Assembly (NCBI RefSeq): GCF_051660745.1 | Contig: NZ_JBOFQF010000031.1 | Coordinates: 53,100 to 117,099, forward strand | Reading direction: 5' to 3' | DNA: 64,000 nucleotides | From: Segniliparus sp051660745 | Lineage (GTDB): Bacteria > Actinomycetota > Actinomycetes > Mycobacteriales > Mycobacteriaceae | Part shown: piece by piece, positions 15,902 through 23,885 of the stretch | How positions within the stretch are numbered: position 1 is the stretch's first letter | Layout of the letters: each line of letters starts with the position of its first letter | Notes under the pieces: model-generated | Told to the model about the DNA's origin: nothing | The model's database searches: none | The model's input: only the letters and a program-made list of their open reading frames with translations | Program-made: the position numbers and the translations under genes

Positions 15902-16426
15902 ATGATGTCTGCTCGTCTCGCCGCCTCGCTCGCCGCGCTCGCCTGTGGCTTCGGCCCGCTCGTGATCGCCCCCGAGGCGCTCGCCGCGCCCCCCGGACGG
16001 ACGAACGGCCACGACTGCGACGTGTTCAACGCGAACGACGACGCGATCCAGGGCGATCTGGACACGATCAACGGCATCGTCGCAGGCTATTACACGTCGT
16101 GGGTCGGCAACAGCTTCTTCGGCGACGAGCAGTACGGCGAATTCGACCCGGACGACCTCAACACGGTCCTCCACGCGACGAGCACCCTCTCCTCCCACGC
16201 GGACGGCGCGAAGAAGGGCATGCAGACCGACGGGGCCAACCTCGCGCTGCAACGCCTCGCGAGCGACTCCAGCGCCCTCCACGACACCGTGCTGAAAGTG
16301 CAGGACGGCACCTACCGCCCCCGCCAGCTCGGCTTGGTCAGGGACATGCTGGACCGGTCGATGAACAACTACCACAACGCGTACTCGTTCGCCTGCGGCG
16401 GCGACGTCGTCGAACCGCAGCACTGA
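15902..16426 (+). CDS. Secreted two-cysteine helical protein, member 5
   Basis: 174 aa starting ATG-ATG (15902/15905) with GGAAGG upstream. Signal peptide to about ALAA. The mature N-terminus has NGHDCDVFNAND and the C-terminus SYSFACGGDVV plus a short tail. It is longer than its paralogs by an insertion with aromatic residues (YYTSWVGNSFFGDEQYGEF). The two-cysteine layout is kept. It is preceded by an AT-rich stretch with the near-palindrome CTATGATATTTACATAG, a probable promoter region. Confidence 0.75.
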   Translation: MMSARLAASLAALACGFGPLVIAPEALAAPPGRTNGHDCDVFNANDDAIQGDLDTINGIVAGYYTSWVGNSFFGDEQYGEFDPDDLNTVLHATSTLSSHADGAKKGMQTDGANLALQRLASDSSALHDTVLKVQDGTYRPRQLGLVRDMLDRSMNNYHNAYSFACGGDVVEPQH

Positions 16427-16506
16427 CCCGCTGTTCGTTTCCCCCGCCCGCGTGCCGCATACTGGTCGCGCAAGCTTTATTCGAGTTCGTGGGAAAGGGA
16501 AACCTT

Positions 16507-16977
16507 ATGTCTATTCGTGCTGTCTTCGCCGCCGCGCTCGCGGCCGCCGCCCTTCCGCTCGCCGCGCCCGTCGCGGCGCATGCGGAGAGCAACGACTGCG
16601 TCGTCCTCAACAACTACTACCACAACATCAACGACCTGCTGCAGCAGCAAAATGCCGTCATGGAAACCGCGCACGAGGCGGCGAGGAACGAGAACTACGA
16701 CGAGTTCTACTCGCTGGTCCAGCAAGTCTCCCACTTGCTCGGAGCGACCGCAGACCAATACCGAGGCGCGGGCTCTCGGGTCATCTCCCCCATGTACCGC
16801 CAAGTTTTGATGCAATACGCAGGCACGGAATCCGAGCTTTCCGGCATTTACGGCATGGTCGCCTCCACTCGCAATCAGACCGAATACCAAAAGAACCGTG
16901 GGAGCGAACTCGGCAACTGGCTCAGCGACCACAGCGACGACTACGACAACATCACCAATGCCGCCTGCTCGGCGTGA
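16507..16977 (+). CDS. Secreted two-cysteine helical protein, member 6
   Basis: 156 aa from ATG 16507, preceded by AAAGGGAA. Signal peptide ends near AHA. The mature protein starts ESNDCVVLNNYYHN and ends ITNAACSA. The middle is rich in Asn, Gln and Tyr (YYHNINDLLQQQNAVMETAHE), unlike the Ala-rich members, yet the end cysteines are retained. It is the last of six such genes and is followed by a strong intrinsic terminator at 16999-17026. Confidence 0.75.
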   Translation: MSIRAVFAAALAAAALPLAAPVAAHAESNDCVVLNNYYHNINDLLQQQNAVMETAHEAARNENYDEFYSLVQQVSHLLGATADQYRGAGSRVISPMYRQVLMQYAGTESELSGIYGMVASTRNQTEYQKNRGSELGNWLSDHSDDYDNITNAACSA

Positions 16978-16998
16978 CAATCCGACACCGGGCTCAAG

Positions 16999-17026
16999 GG
17001 ACCGCCGCTCAGCCGAGCGGCGGTCC
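16999..17026. terminator. Intrinsic terminator, 12-bp perfect stem
   Basis: GGACCGCCGCTC (16999-17010) pairs perfectly with GAGCGGCGGTCC (17015-17026) across an AGCC loop, then TTTC on the plus strand. It lies between the convergent member-6 gene and cdsA and can serve both. Confidence 0.85.
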
Positions 17027-17028
17027 TT

Positions 17029-17084
17029 TCAGTTGAGCACTGTCAATTGAGCACTGTCAGTTGAGCACTGTCAGTTGAGCACGT
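17029..17084. repeat. Four tandem 14-bp units containing the cdsA 3' end
   Basis: TCAGTTGAGCACTG is repeated at 17029, 17043 (one change), 17057 and 17071 (last two bases differ). Read on the minus strand each unit carries GTGCTCAACTGA, the last codons and stop of cdsA. A slippage duplication of the gene end against the terminator is the simplest reading. Confidence 0.8.
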
Positions 17085-17967
17085 CGAGCACGACCCACGC
17101 CGCCACAGCCGACGGCAACAGCGAGTCGAGCCGGTCCATGATCCCCCCGTGGCCCGGCAGGAGCGTGCCCATGTCTTTGATGCCGAGGTCGCGCTTGACC
17201 TGCGACTCGACCAAGTCGCCGCCAGCCGCGGTGAGCACCATGAGCGCGCCGAGCGCCACGCCCACCCAGTACGGCTGCCCCAGGAGCAGGCGCACGACCA
17301 GGATCGATCCGATCTGGCTGAACACCACCGCGCCCGCGAAGCCCTCCCAGGACTTCCCCGGGCTGATCGCAGGCGCCATCGGATGCTTGCCGAAGAACAC
17401 GCCGGTCACATAGCCGCCCACATCGGAGCAGGCCACGACGACGAACAGACACACAAGCTGCTTCCAGCCGTCCGTCCCGCTCTGCAGGAGCAGGACGGTG
17501 AACGAGGCGAAGAACGGTATCCACGTCACCACGAAAACCGTGTGCGTCACCTCGGCGACGTAGTGGTCGGGCTTCCCGTTCAGCCCTTTGCGCAGCAAAC
17601 ACCACACCAGGCACACCACGACTGTCGCGGCGTACGCGGCGAGCATCCCGTTCGTCCCTTTGAAGAAACTGGCCCACACGATCCCCTGCCCGCCGAGGAC
17701 CGCAGGAAGGTACAGCGTCGCGACCCCGTGCTCGTTGAACCGTTTCGCGACCTCGATGGTGGCGATGGCCATGGCGACCGCCACCACGACGACCCAGAGT
17801 TTCGGAGCCAGCCAGAGCACCGCGACGATCATCGCCCCCAGCGACACCCCGACCGTGATCGCGGCGGCGAGGTTCCGCCCGGCTTTGGCCCTTTTTTTAA
17901 GCTGGCCCGGTTTCGGTTGACCCGGTTTCCTCGGCTCATGACGCGTGTCTGCCGCCATTGTGCGCAT
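17071..17967 (-). CDS. cdsA: Phosphatidate cytidylyltransferase
   Basis: 298 aa integral membrane enzyme making CDP-diacylglycerol from phosphatidate and CTP, the entry to phosphatidylinositol, cardiolipin and phosphatidylethanolamine. About eight hydrophobic segments follow a basic N-terminus. The C-terminal signature VKRDLGIKDMGTLLPGHGG continuing into IMDRLDS is diagnostic, and SDVGGYVTGVFFGKHP with SPGKSWEGFAG are further family blocks. Start at 17967 or ATG 17958. It ends the rpsB-tsf-pyrH-frr-cdsA unit, 29 bp after frr. Confidence 0.95.
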   Translation of the reverse strand: MRTMAADTRHEPRKPGQPKPGQLKKRAKAGRNLAAAITVGVSLGAMIVAVLWLAPKLWVVVVAVAMAIATIEVAKRFNEHGVATLYLPAVLGGQGIVWASFFKGTNGMLAAYAATVVVCLVWCLLRKGLNGKPDHYVAEVTHTVFVVTWIPFFASFTVLLLQSGTDGWKQLVCLFVVVACSDVGGYVTGVFFGKHPMAPAISPGKSWEGFAGAVVFSQIGSILVVRLLLGQPYWVGVALGALMVLTAAGGDLVESQVKRDLGIKDMGTLLPGHGGIMDRLDSLLPSAVAAWVVLDVLN

Positions 17968-17996
17968 TACTCCTCGGCCTCACGGCGGCGGCTCGA

Positions 17997-18554
17997 TCAG
18001 ACTTCGAGCAGCTCGGCTTCCTTCTTCTTCACCAGCTCGTCGATCGTCCCCACGAACTTCGCGGTGAGCTTGTCCAGCTCTTTCTCGGCCCGCGCGACAT
18101 CGTCCTCGCCAGCCTGGCCCTCTTTCGAGAGCTTGCCGAGCTGGTCGTTCGCCTTGCGCCGCACGTTGCGCACGGTCACCCTGGCTTCCTCCGCCTTGCC
18201 CCTGGCCTGCTTGGCGAACTCCTTGCGCCGCTCCTCCGTGAGCGCGGGGATCGCCACGCGGACCACTTGGCCGTCGTTGCTCGGGTTCAGGCCGAGGTCG
18301 CTCTTCTGGATAGCCTCCTCGATGGCGCGCAACTGGCTCGCCTCGTACGGCTTGATGACCACCAGCCGAGCGTCGGGGGTCTGCACGCTGGAGATCTGCG
18401 GGATCGGAGTCGGGGTGCCGTAGTAGTCAACGACCACTTTGGCGAAGAGGGAGGCCGTCGCCCTGCCGGTGCGGATGGCGGCGAAATCGTCCTTGGCCAC
18501 CTCGACGGCCAGCTCCATCCGCTCTTCGGCCTCGAAGAGGATCTCATCGATCAT
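17997..18554 (-). CDS. frr: Ribosome recycling factor
   Basis: 185 aa, standard length. The tRNA-mimic protein splits post-termination ribosomes with EF-G. Conserved blocks are FAAIRTGRATASLFAKVVVDYYGTPTPI, RLVVIKPYE, DLGLNPSNDGQVVRVAIPALTEERRKE and the long C-terminal helix with NVRRKANDQL. It begins 4 bp after the pyrH stop. Confidence 0.97.
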   Translation of the reverse strand: MIDEILFEAEERMELAVEVAKDDFAAIRTGRATASLFAKVVVDYYGTPTPIPQISSVQTPDARLVVIKPYEASQLRAIEEAIQKSDLGLNPSNDGQVVRVAIPALTEERRKEFAKQARGKAEEARVTVRNVRRKANDQLGKLSKEGQAGEDDVARAEKELDKLTAKFVGTIDELVKKKEAELLEV

Positions 18555-18558
18555 CGCG

Positions 18559-19305
18559 TTACCACCTCACTAGTGTGCCGATGCGCTGGCCCGAAACCGC
18601 ACGCGCGATATTGCCCGGCTCAAGCAAATTGAACACCAGCATCGGCATCTTGTTGTCCCGGCACACCGCGAACGCGGCAGCGTCCGCCACTTTCAGTCCG
18701 CGCTCCAGCGCCTCCTGGAAGGTCAGCTCGTCGTACTTGACCGCGTCCGGGTTCTTCTTCGGGTCGTCCGAGTACACCCCGTCCACGGCCTTCGCGAGCA
18801 GCACCACCTCGGCTCCGACCTCCAGCGCGCGCTGCGCGGCTGTGGTGTCGGTCGAGAAGTACGGCAAGCCCATGCCCGCGCCGAAGATGACCACGCGGCC
18901 CTTCTCCAGGTGGCGCTTGGCGCGCAGCGGGATATAGGGCTCGGCGACCTGGCCCATCGTGATGGCCGTCTGCACGCGGGTGTCGATGCCCCGCTTCTGC
19001 AGGAAGTCCTGCAGCGCCAGGCAGTTCATCACGGTGCCGAGCATGCCCATGTAGTCCGCGCGGGACCGCTCCAGGCCGCGCTGTTGCAGCTCGGCGCCTC
19101 GGAAGAAGTTCCCGCCGCCGATCACCACTGCGACTTGGACGCCCTGGGAGACCACGTCGGCGATCTGCTCGGCGACAGTGTCGACCACGTCGGGGTCGAC
19201 GCCGACGCTCCCGCCGCCGAACATTTCGCCGCCGAGCTTGAGCAAGACTCGGCTGTACCCCTGGCGGGGCGGGTTGGCAGGTTCTGCGACGGGAGCTTCA
19301 GTCAT
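18559..19305 (-). CDS. pyrH: UMP kinase
   Basis: 248 aa from ATG 19305; the frame is open upstream only as a shadow of tsf. It phosphorylates UMP to UDP for pyrimidine nucleotide synthesis. Amino-acid-kinase fold blocks are RVLLKLGGEMFGG, VVIGGGNFFRG, ADYMGMLGTVMNCLALQ, VVIFGAGMGLPYFSTDT and VDGVYSDDPKKNP. The first 16 residues are a non-conserved extension. It lies 7 bp after the tsf stop. Confidence 0.96.
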   Translation of the reverse strand: MTEAPVAEPANPPRQGYSRVLLKLGGEMFGGGSVGVDPDVVDTVAEQIADVVSQGVQVAVVIGGGNFFRGAELQQRGLERSRADYMGMLGTVMNCLALQDFLQKRGIDTRVQTAITMGQVAEPYIPLRAKRHLEKGRVVIFGAGMGLPYFSTDTTAAQRALEVGAEVVLLAKAVDGVYSDDPKKNPDAVKYDELTFQEALERGLKVADAAAFAVCRDNKMPMLVFNLLEPGNIARAVSGQRIGTLVRW

Positions 19306-19312
19306 GGCTGGC

Positions 19313-20137
19313 TCAGTTCTGGCCGACCTCGAACCGGACGAACCGGACGATTTCGGCGCCTGCGGACTTGAGCTGGTTCGCGACCGTCTGCTTCGGGTCG
19401 GCGAGGCTGGCCTGCTCCAGCAGGACGACGTCCTTGTAGAAAGCGCCCACACGGCCCTCGACGATCTTCGGGATGGCCTGCTCGGGCTTGCCCTCCGAGC
19501 GGGTGATCTCCTCGGCGACGCGACGCTCCTGCGCGACGACTTCCTCCGGGACGTCGTCACGGCTGAGGTACTTCGCCTTCAGCGCCGCGATCTGCTTGGC
19601 GGCCCAGTCGGCGGCCTCCGCGGCCTTGTCGCCCTCGCCGGTGTACTCGACGAGCACGCCGATGGCGGGCGGCAGGTCCGAGCTGCGCTGGTGCAGGTAG
19701 GTCGCGACCTTGCCGTCGAAGGAGGCCACCCGGCCGAGGACCAGCTTCTCGCCGATCTTCGCGGACAGCTCGTCGACCGCCTCTTTCACGGTCTTGCCGT
19801 CGAGGTCGGCCGCTTCGAGCTCGGCCGTGGACTGCGGCCGGGCGGTCGCCGCGGCCTTCACGATCCGCTCGGCGAGCGACTGGAAGTCGCCGCCCTTCGC
19901 GACGAAGTCCGTCTCGCAGTTGAACTCGACGAGCACACCGTCAGCGGTGACGACGAGGCCCTCGCCGGTGGTCCGCTCCGCGCGCTTGCCGACATCCTTG
20001 GCGCCTTTGACCCGGAGGATCTCCACGGCCTTGTCGAAATCGCCGTCGGTCTCGACGAGCGCGTTCTTGCAGTCCATCATGCCCGAGCCGGTGAGCTCGC
20101 GCAGGCGTTTCACGTCAGCGGCGGTGTAGTTCGCCAT
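19313..20137 (-). CDS. tsf: Elongation factor Ts
   Basis: 274 aa from the ATG of MANYTAADVKRLRELTGSG, the typical start. It is the nucleotide exchange factor for EF-Tu. The TDFVAKGGDFQSLA motif contacts the EF-Tu GTPase domain; the LRVKGAKDVGKRAERTTGEG segment and a C-terminal dimerisation half are present. It is 59 bp downstream of rpsB, with a clear ribosome-binding region (AAAGGGAGAA). Confidence 0.97.
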   Translation of the reverse strand: MANYTAADVKRLRELTGSGMMDCKNALVETDGDFDKAVEILRVKGAKDVGKRAERTTGEGLVVTADGVLVEFNCETDFVAKGGDFQSLAERIVKAAATARPQSTAELEAADLDGKTVKEAVDELSAKIGEKLVLGRVASFDGKVATYLHQRSSDLPPAIGVLVEYTGEGDKAAEAADWAAKQIAALKAKYLSRDDVPEEVVAQERRVAEEITRSEGKPEQAIPKIVEGRVGAFYKDVVLLEQASLADPKQTVANQLKSAGAEIVRFVRFEVGQN

Positions 20138-20196
20138 CGTGGTTCTCCCTTTGGGTCGTTGTTGTGCCAGTAGGTTCTTCGGCGAAGCGCGTCGGG

Positions 20197-21096
20197 TTAG
20201 GAGGCGTCTGCCTCGGTCCCCTCGGTCGCGGCGGGCTCGGCCGCAGCAGGCTCGGCCTCGGCGGACTCGGCCGCAGCAGGCTCTTCCGCGACTGCCTCGG
20301 CAGCCGGAGCCTCGGCCTCGGCAGCCGGAGCTTCGGCGGCCGGGGCGAGCAGCTCCTGCTCCCACTCGGCGAGCGGCTCGGCCTCGGCGTTGGCGCCGCC
20401 GCGGTTGCTCGCGCGCTGCTGCAGGCCTTCGGCGACCGCGGTGGCGACCACGCGGGTCAGCAGGGCGGCCGAGCGGATCGCGTCGTCGTTCGCGGGGATC
20501 GGGTAGTCCACCAGGTCCGGGTCGCAGTTGGTGTCGAGGATCGCGACCACCGGGATGCCCAGCTTGCGGGCCTCGCCGACGGCGATGTGCTCCTTGTTGG
20601 TGTCGACGACCCAGAGCGCGGACGGCAGCTTGGCCATGTCGCGAAGGCCGCCGAGGCTGCGGTCCAGCTTGTTCATCTCACGGGTGAGGCCGAGGATCTC
20701 TTTCTTGGTGCGCCCGGAGAAACCGCCGGTCTGCTCCATGGACTCGAGCTCCTTGAGGCGCTGGAGGCGCTTGTGGACGGTCTGGAAGTTGGTGAGCATG
20801 CCGCCGAGCCAGCGCTGGTTGACGAAAGGCATGCCGACACGGGCGGCCTCGGTCGCGATGGGCTCCTGCGCCTGCTTCTTCGTGCCGACGAAGAGGACCG
20901 TGCCGCCGTGCGCGACGGTCTCTTTGACGAACTCGTACGCGCGGTCGATCGAGGTCAGCGTCTGCTGCAAGTCGATGATGTAGATGCCGTTGCGGTCGGT
21001 GAAGATGAATCGCTTCATCTTCGGGTTCCAACGGCGGGTCTGGTGCCCGAAATGTGCGCCGCTGTCGAGCAGCTGCCGCATAGTCACCACAGCCAT
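20197..21096 (-). CDS. rpsB: 30S ribosomal protein S2
   Basis: 299 aa from ATG 21096 (AAAGGGG upstream). The S2 core ends near residue 235: MRQLLDSGAHFGHQTRRWNP, QRWLGGMLTNFQTV, ALWVVDTNKEHIAV, PIPANDDAIRSA. The remaining 60 residues are a low-complexity Ala/Glu tail with imperfect APAAEAEAPAAEA repeats, longer than most S2 tails and typical of some actinobacteria. It heads the translation-factor operon. Confidence 0.96.
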   Translation of the reverse strand: MAVVTMRQLLDSGAHFGHQTRRWNPKMKRFIFTDRNGIYIIDLQQTLTSIDRAYEFVKETVAHGGTVLFVGTKKQAQEPIATEAARVGMPFVNQRWLGGMLTNFQTVHKRLQRLKELESMEQTGGFSGRTKKEILGLTREMNKLDRSLGGLRDMAKLPSALWVVDTNKEHIAVGEARKLGIPVVAILDTNCDPDLVDYPIPANDDAIRSAALLTRVVATAVAEGLQQRASNRGGANAEAEPLAEWEQELLAPAAEAPAAEAEAPAAEAVAEEPAAAESAEAEPAAAEPAATEGTEADAS

Positions 21097-21326
21097 GGTG
21101 AACACCCCTTTAGGTTTTTCGAGAAACGCCGCCCTTTTCGGGAACGCCGCCTCTGGTCGGTTCCGCCTGGGCCGGTCGGCCGCAAGCCCTGGTGCCAGAC
21201 TCAGCGGCACGCCCGTCGTTCTTCAAGGCCCGACGGGACCGTCCTGCCGTGAGCGGATTCCCTCGCGAGAGGGATTGCTGACACGCGAAGTCACCGCACT
21301 GAGTCAAATCACGCAGCGCGGTGCGG
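21097..21326 (-). promoter_or_regulatory. rpsB promoter/leader region
   Basis: The 230 bp before rpsB hold no gene. On the minus strand there is a TTGACT about 200 bp upstream of the start and a TAGACT further out near the pmmB end. A hairpin, TCCCTC (21259-21264) with GAGGGA (21269-21274), lies in the probable 5' leader. S2 leaders in other bacteria fold for autoregulation; whether this one does is inference. Confidence 0.4.
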
Positions 21327-23003
21327 TCACGAGTCTAGCAGTGAGTGCGCCCAATCGGCTAATCGCTCCAGCCGCCCCTGCGCGGCGGTCCTCGCGCCTG
21401 GCAGCGCGTCTTCGGCGGGGACCGGCTCGGTCGCTTCGAGGTAGACCTTGAGCTTCGGCTCAGTGCCCGACGGACGGACCACGGCGCGCAGGCCGTCGCC
21501 CGTCAGGACCACCGCGTCCGTGCGGGATTCCGGGGCCGCCTGCGCCAGGTCCTCGAACACGACGGGCTCGCCGTCGAGCTCGGCTGGCGGGGCCGAGCGC
21601 AGCCGTGCCATTGTCTTCGCGATACCGCTGAGGGCGGCGAACCGCAGCGAGACCTGCTTGGTCGCGTAGACGCCGAGCTCGAGCGCGTAGTCGTCGAAGA
21701 CCTGCGCGACGGTCCGCCCCTTGGCCTTGAGGTCGGCGACGAGGTCGGCCGCGAGCACCGCCGCGCTGATCCCGTCCTTGTCGCGCACCGCGTCGGGGTC
21801 GACGCAATGGCCGATGGCCTCCTCGTACGCGTAGACGAGCCCCTCGCCCGCGCGGGCGAGCCATTTGAAGCCGGTCAGGGTGCGCGCGTGCCGGGTGAGC
21901 CGCGCCGCCGCGAGGGCCTGCAGCTGGCGGGAGGAGACGATGGTGCTCGCGGTGAGGGGGTCCTCCGTCGGCGAGTTCTCAAGGACCCAGCCGCCGAGGA
22001 GCGTCCCCGTCTCGTCCCCGTTGAGCATCCGCCAGCCGTTCGGGCCCTTGACTCCGATGGCGCAGCGGTCCGCGTCCGGGTCCAATGCGATGGCGAGATC
22101 CGCGTCCACCCGCTCGGCCAACGCGAGCAGGAGGTCCGTCGCGCCAGGCTCCTCCGGGTTCGGGAAGCTCGTCGTCGGGAAGTCCGGATCCGGCTCGAAC
22201 TGCTCCGCGACCACGTGGACGTCGGTGAATCCGGCCCTGCGCAATGCCTCGACCGCGACCCTCCCGCCGACGCCGTGCATCGGGGTGAGCGCTATCCGCA
22301 GCACACGCTCGCCCTTGTCGCCGGGAGGCCTCTGGTCGGCGTAGCCGACTCCGCTGGCGCGGTCCAGATATGTCTCCAACACATCGTCGACGTGCGGATT
22401 CGGGACGAGCGGGCTGCGCGGCACCTGGTTCGCGGGACCGACCGCGGCGATCGCCGCCTCGATCTCCCGGTCCGACGGCGGGACCAACTGCGCGCCATCG
22501 CTCAAATACACCTTGTAGCCGTTGTCCTGCGGCGGATTGTGGCTCGCGGTGATCTGCACCCCGGCTGCCGCGTACCACCACTTCACGATGAAAGCCGTGA
22601 CCGGAGTCGGCAAGCCGTGCGGCAGGGCGAGCACTTTGAAACCGGCGGCGGCGAACACCTCGGCGGCGGCCTCGGCGAACGCGGCGGAGTGATGGCGGGC
22701 GTCGCAGCCCACCACGACCGTCTCCCCTTCGAGGCCCTGTCCGACGAGCCAGTCCGCGAGCCCGGCGGAAGCGCGCAGGACCACGGCGAGGTTCATCCCG
22801 TTCGGCCCGGCCCGCATCGGCCCCCGCAGCCCGGCGGTCCCGAAGACGAGCGGGGCCGAGAACCGCTCGACAAGCTCGGCCGCCGCGCCGATGTCCCCTT
22901 CGTCGGCGGCGCCGAGCAAGGTCCGCAGCTCTTCCTCGCACGCCGGGTCCGGGTCGGCATCGACCCACGCCCGGACCTGGTCGTCAAGCGGTTGTCCGCT
23001 CAT
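21327..23003 (-). CDS. pmmB: Phosphohexomutase (phosphomannomutase/phosphoglucomutase, PmmB type)
   Basis: 558 aa, four-domain alpha-D-phosphohexomutase. The phosphoserine loop ITASHNPP is at about residue 154, the metal loop is DPDADRCAIG, the sugar loop is in GDETGTLLGG, and the phosphate loop is RPSGTEPKLKVYLEA. The N-terminal FGTAGLRGPMRAGPNGMN is typical of the PmmB/Pgm2 branch. It interconverts hexose 1- and 6-phosphates for glycan precursors, or pentose phosphates as the deoD neighbour suggests. The stop side faces rpsB; the start (ATG 23003) overlaps the deoD stop. The same pmmB-deoD-amiB neighbourhood exists in Mycobacterium. Confidence 0.92.
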   Translation of the reverse strand: MSGQPLDDQVRAWVDADPDPACEEELRTLLGAADEGDIGAAAELVERFSAPLVFGTAGLRGPMRAGPNGMNLAVVLRASAGLADWLVGQGLEGETVVVGCDARHHSAAFAEAAAEVFAAAGFKVLALPHGLPTPVTAFIVKWWYAAAGVQITASHNPPQDNGYKVYLSDGAQLVPPSDREIEAAIAAVGPANQVPRSPLVPNPHVDDVLETYLDRASGVGYADQRPPGDKGERVLRIALTPMHGVGGRVAVEALRRAGFTDVHVVAEQFEPDPDFPTTSFPNPEEPGATDLLLALAERVDADLAIALDPDADRCAIGVKGPNGWRMLNGDETGTLLGGWVLENSPTEDPLTASTIVSSRQLQALAAARLTRHARTLTGFKWLARAGEGLVYAYEEAIGHCVDPDAVRDKDGISAAVLAADLVADLKAKGRTVAQVFDDYALELGVYATKQVSLRFAALSGIAKTMARLRSAPPAELDGEPVVFEDLAQAAPESRTDAVVLTGDGLRAVVRPSGTEPKLKVYLEATEPVPAEDALPGARTAAQGRLERLADWAHSLLDS

Positions 23004-23818
23004 AGCCGCACAATCACCTCGCGCAACAGGCCCCCGACCCTCGTCGCGGCCAGGTGCCCCTCTTCCAGCACCTCGGCGTGGTTCAACGACTTCCCCGCGA
23101 GCCCGGCGGCGATGTTCGTCACCAGCGACACCCCCAGCACTTCGAGGTCCTCCGCCCGGGCCGCGATGGTCTCGTGCACCGTGGACATGCCCACCAGATC
23201 CGCTCCGAGCACCTGTAAGGCCCTGACCTCTGCGGGAGTCTCGTAATGCGGCCCTGGCAGGCCCGCGTAGACCCCCGAGGCGAGGCTCGGGTCGACCTGC
23301 CGCGCGAGCGCCCGCAGCCTCGGCGAGTACGCGTCGGTGAGGTCGACGAACTTCGGGCCCCGCAGCGGGGAGCGCGCGGTGAGGTTGAGGTGGTCGCTGA
23401 TCAGGACCGGCTGCCCCACCCGGTACTCCTGGTTCAAGCCGCCCGCCGCGTTCGTCAAGACCAGCGTGCGCACGCCAGCCGCAGCCGCGACCCGGACCCC
23501 GTGCACGACGCGGGCGAGATCGTGGCCCTCATAGGCGTGGGTGCGCCCGACGAGCGCCAGCACGCACTGCTCGCCGACCAGGATCGACAGGGCGAGGCCC
23601 TGGTGCCCGGAGACGCCGGGGGCGAGGAAGCCGGGCAGCTCGGCCATCGGGACCACTTCGCTTGGCTCCCCCAGCCGGTCCACGGCGGGCGCCCAGCCGG
23701 AGCCGAGGACCACAGCCACATCGTGCTGCTCCACCCCCGTGCGCTTCGCGAGCTCGCCAGCCGCGACTCGTGCGGCCTCCGCAGGATCCCCGACCACATC
23801 CACAGCATCGACAGTCAT
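23000..23818 (-). CDS. deoD: Purine nucleoside phosphorylase
   Basis: 272 aa, trimeric PNP family. Conserved pieces are AVVLGSGW, GRTHAYEGHDLARVVHGVR, VLTNAAGGLNQEYRVGQPVLISDHLN, GLPGPHYETPAEVRAL, DLVGMSTVHETIAA and SLVTNIAAGL. It phosphorolyses purine nucleosides to base and (deoxy)ribose 1-phosphate for salvage. The start is ATG 23818, with TAGTCT ending 7 nt before it, a leaderless layout. It is followed with a 4-bp overlap by pmmB, whose product can isomerise the pentose 1-phosphate. Confidence 0.95.
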   Translation of the reverse strand: MTVDAVDVVGDPAEAARVAAGELAKRTGVEQHDVAVVLGSGWAPAVDRLGEPSEVVPMAELPGFLAPGVSGHQGLALSILVGEQCVLALVGRTHAYEGHDLARVVHGVRVAAAAGVRTLVLTNAAGGLNQEYRVGQPVLISDHLNLTARSPLRGPKFVDLTDAYSPRLRALARQVDPSLASGVYAGLPGPHYETPAEVRALQVLGADLVGMSTVHETIAARAEDLEVLGVSLVTNIAAGLAGKSLNHAEVLEEGHLAATRVGGLLREVIVRL

Positions 23819-23885
23819 GCGAGGCAGACTACCCGAGCGCAGGAGACCGCGCCTGAGCAGGCGCAGTGTCCAGTAGAGTGTCCGG

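Noticed and set aside
20197..20400. Repetitive rpsB 3' end as an assembly artefact
   Set aside because: The Ala/Glu repeats stay in frame and such S2 tails are known from actinobacteria.
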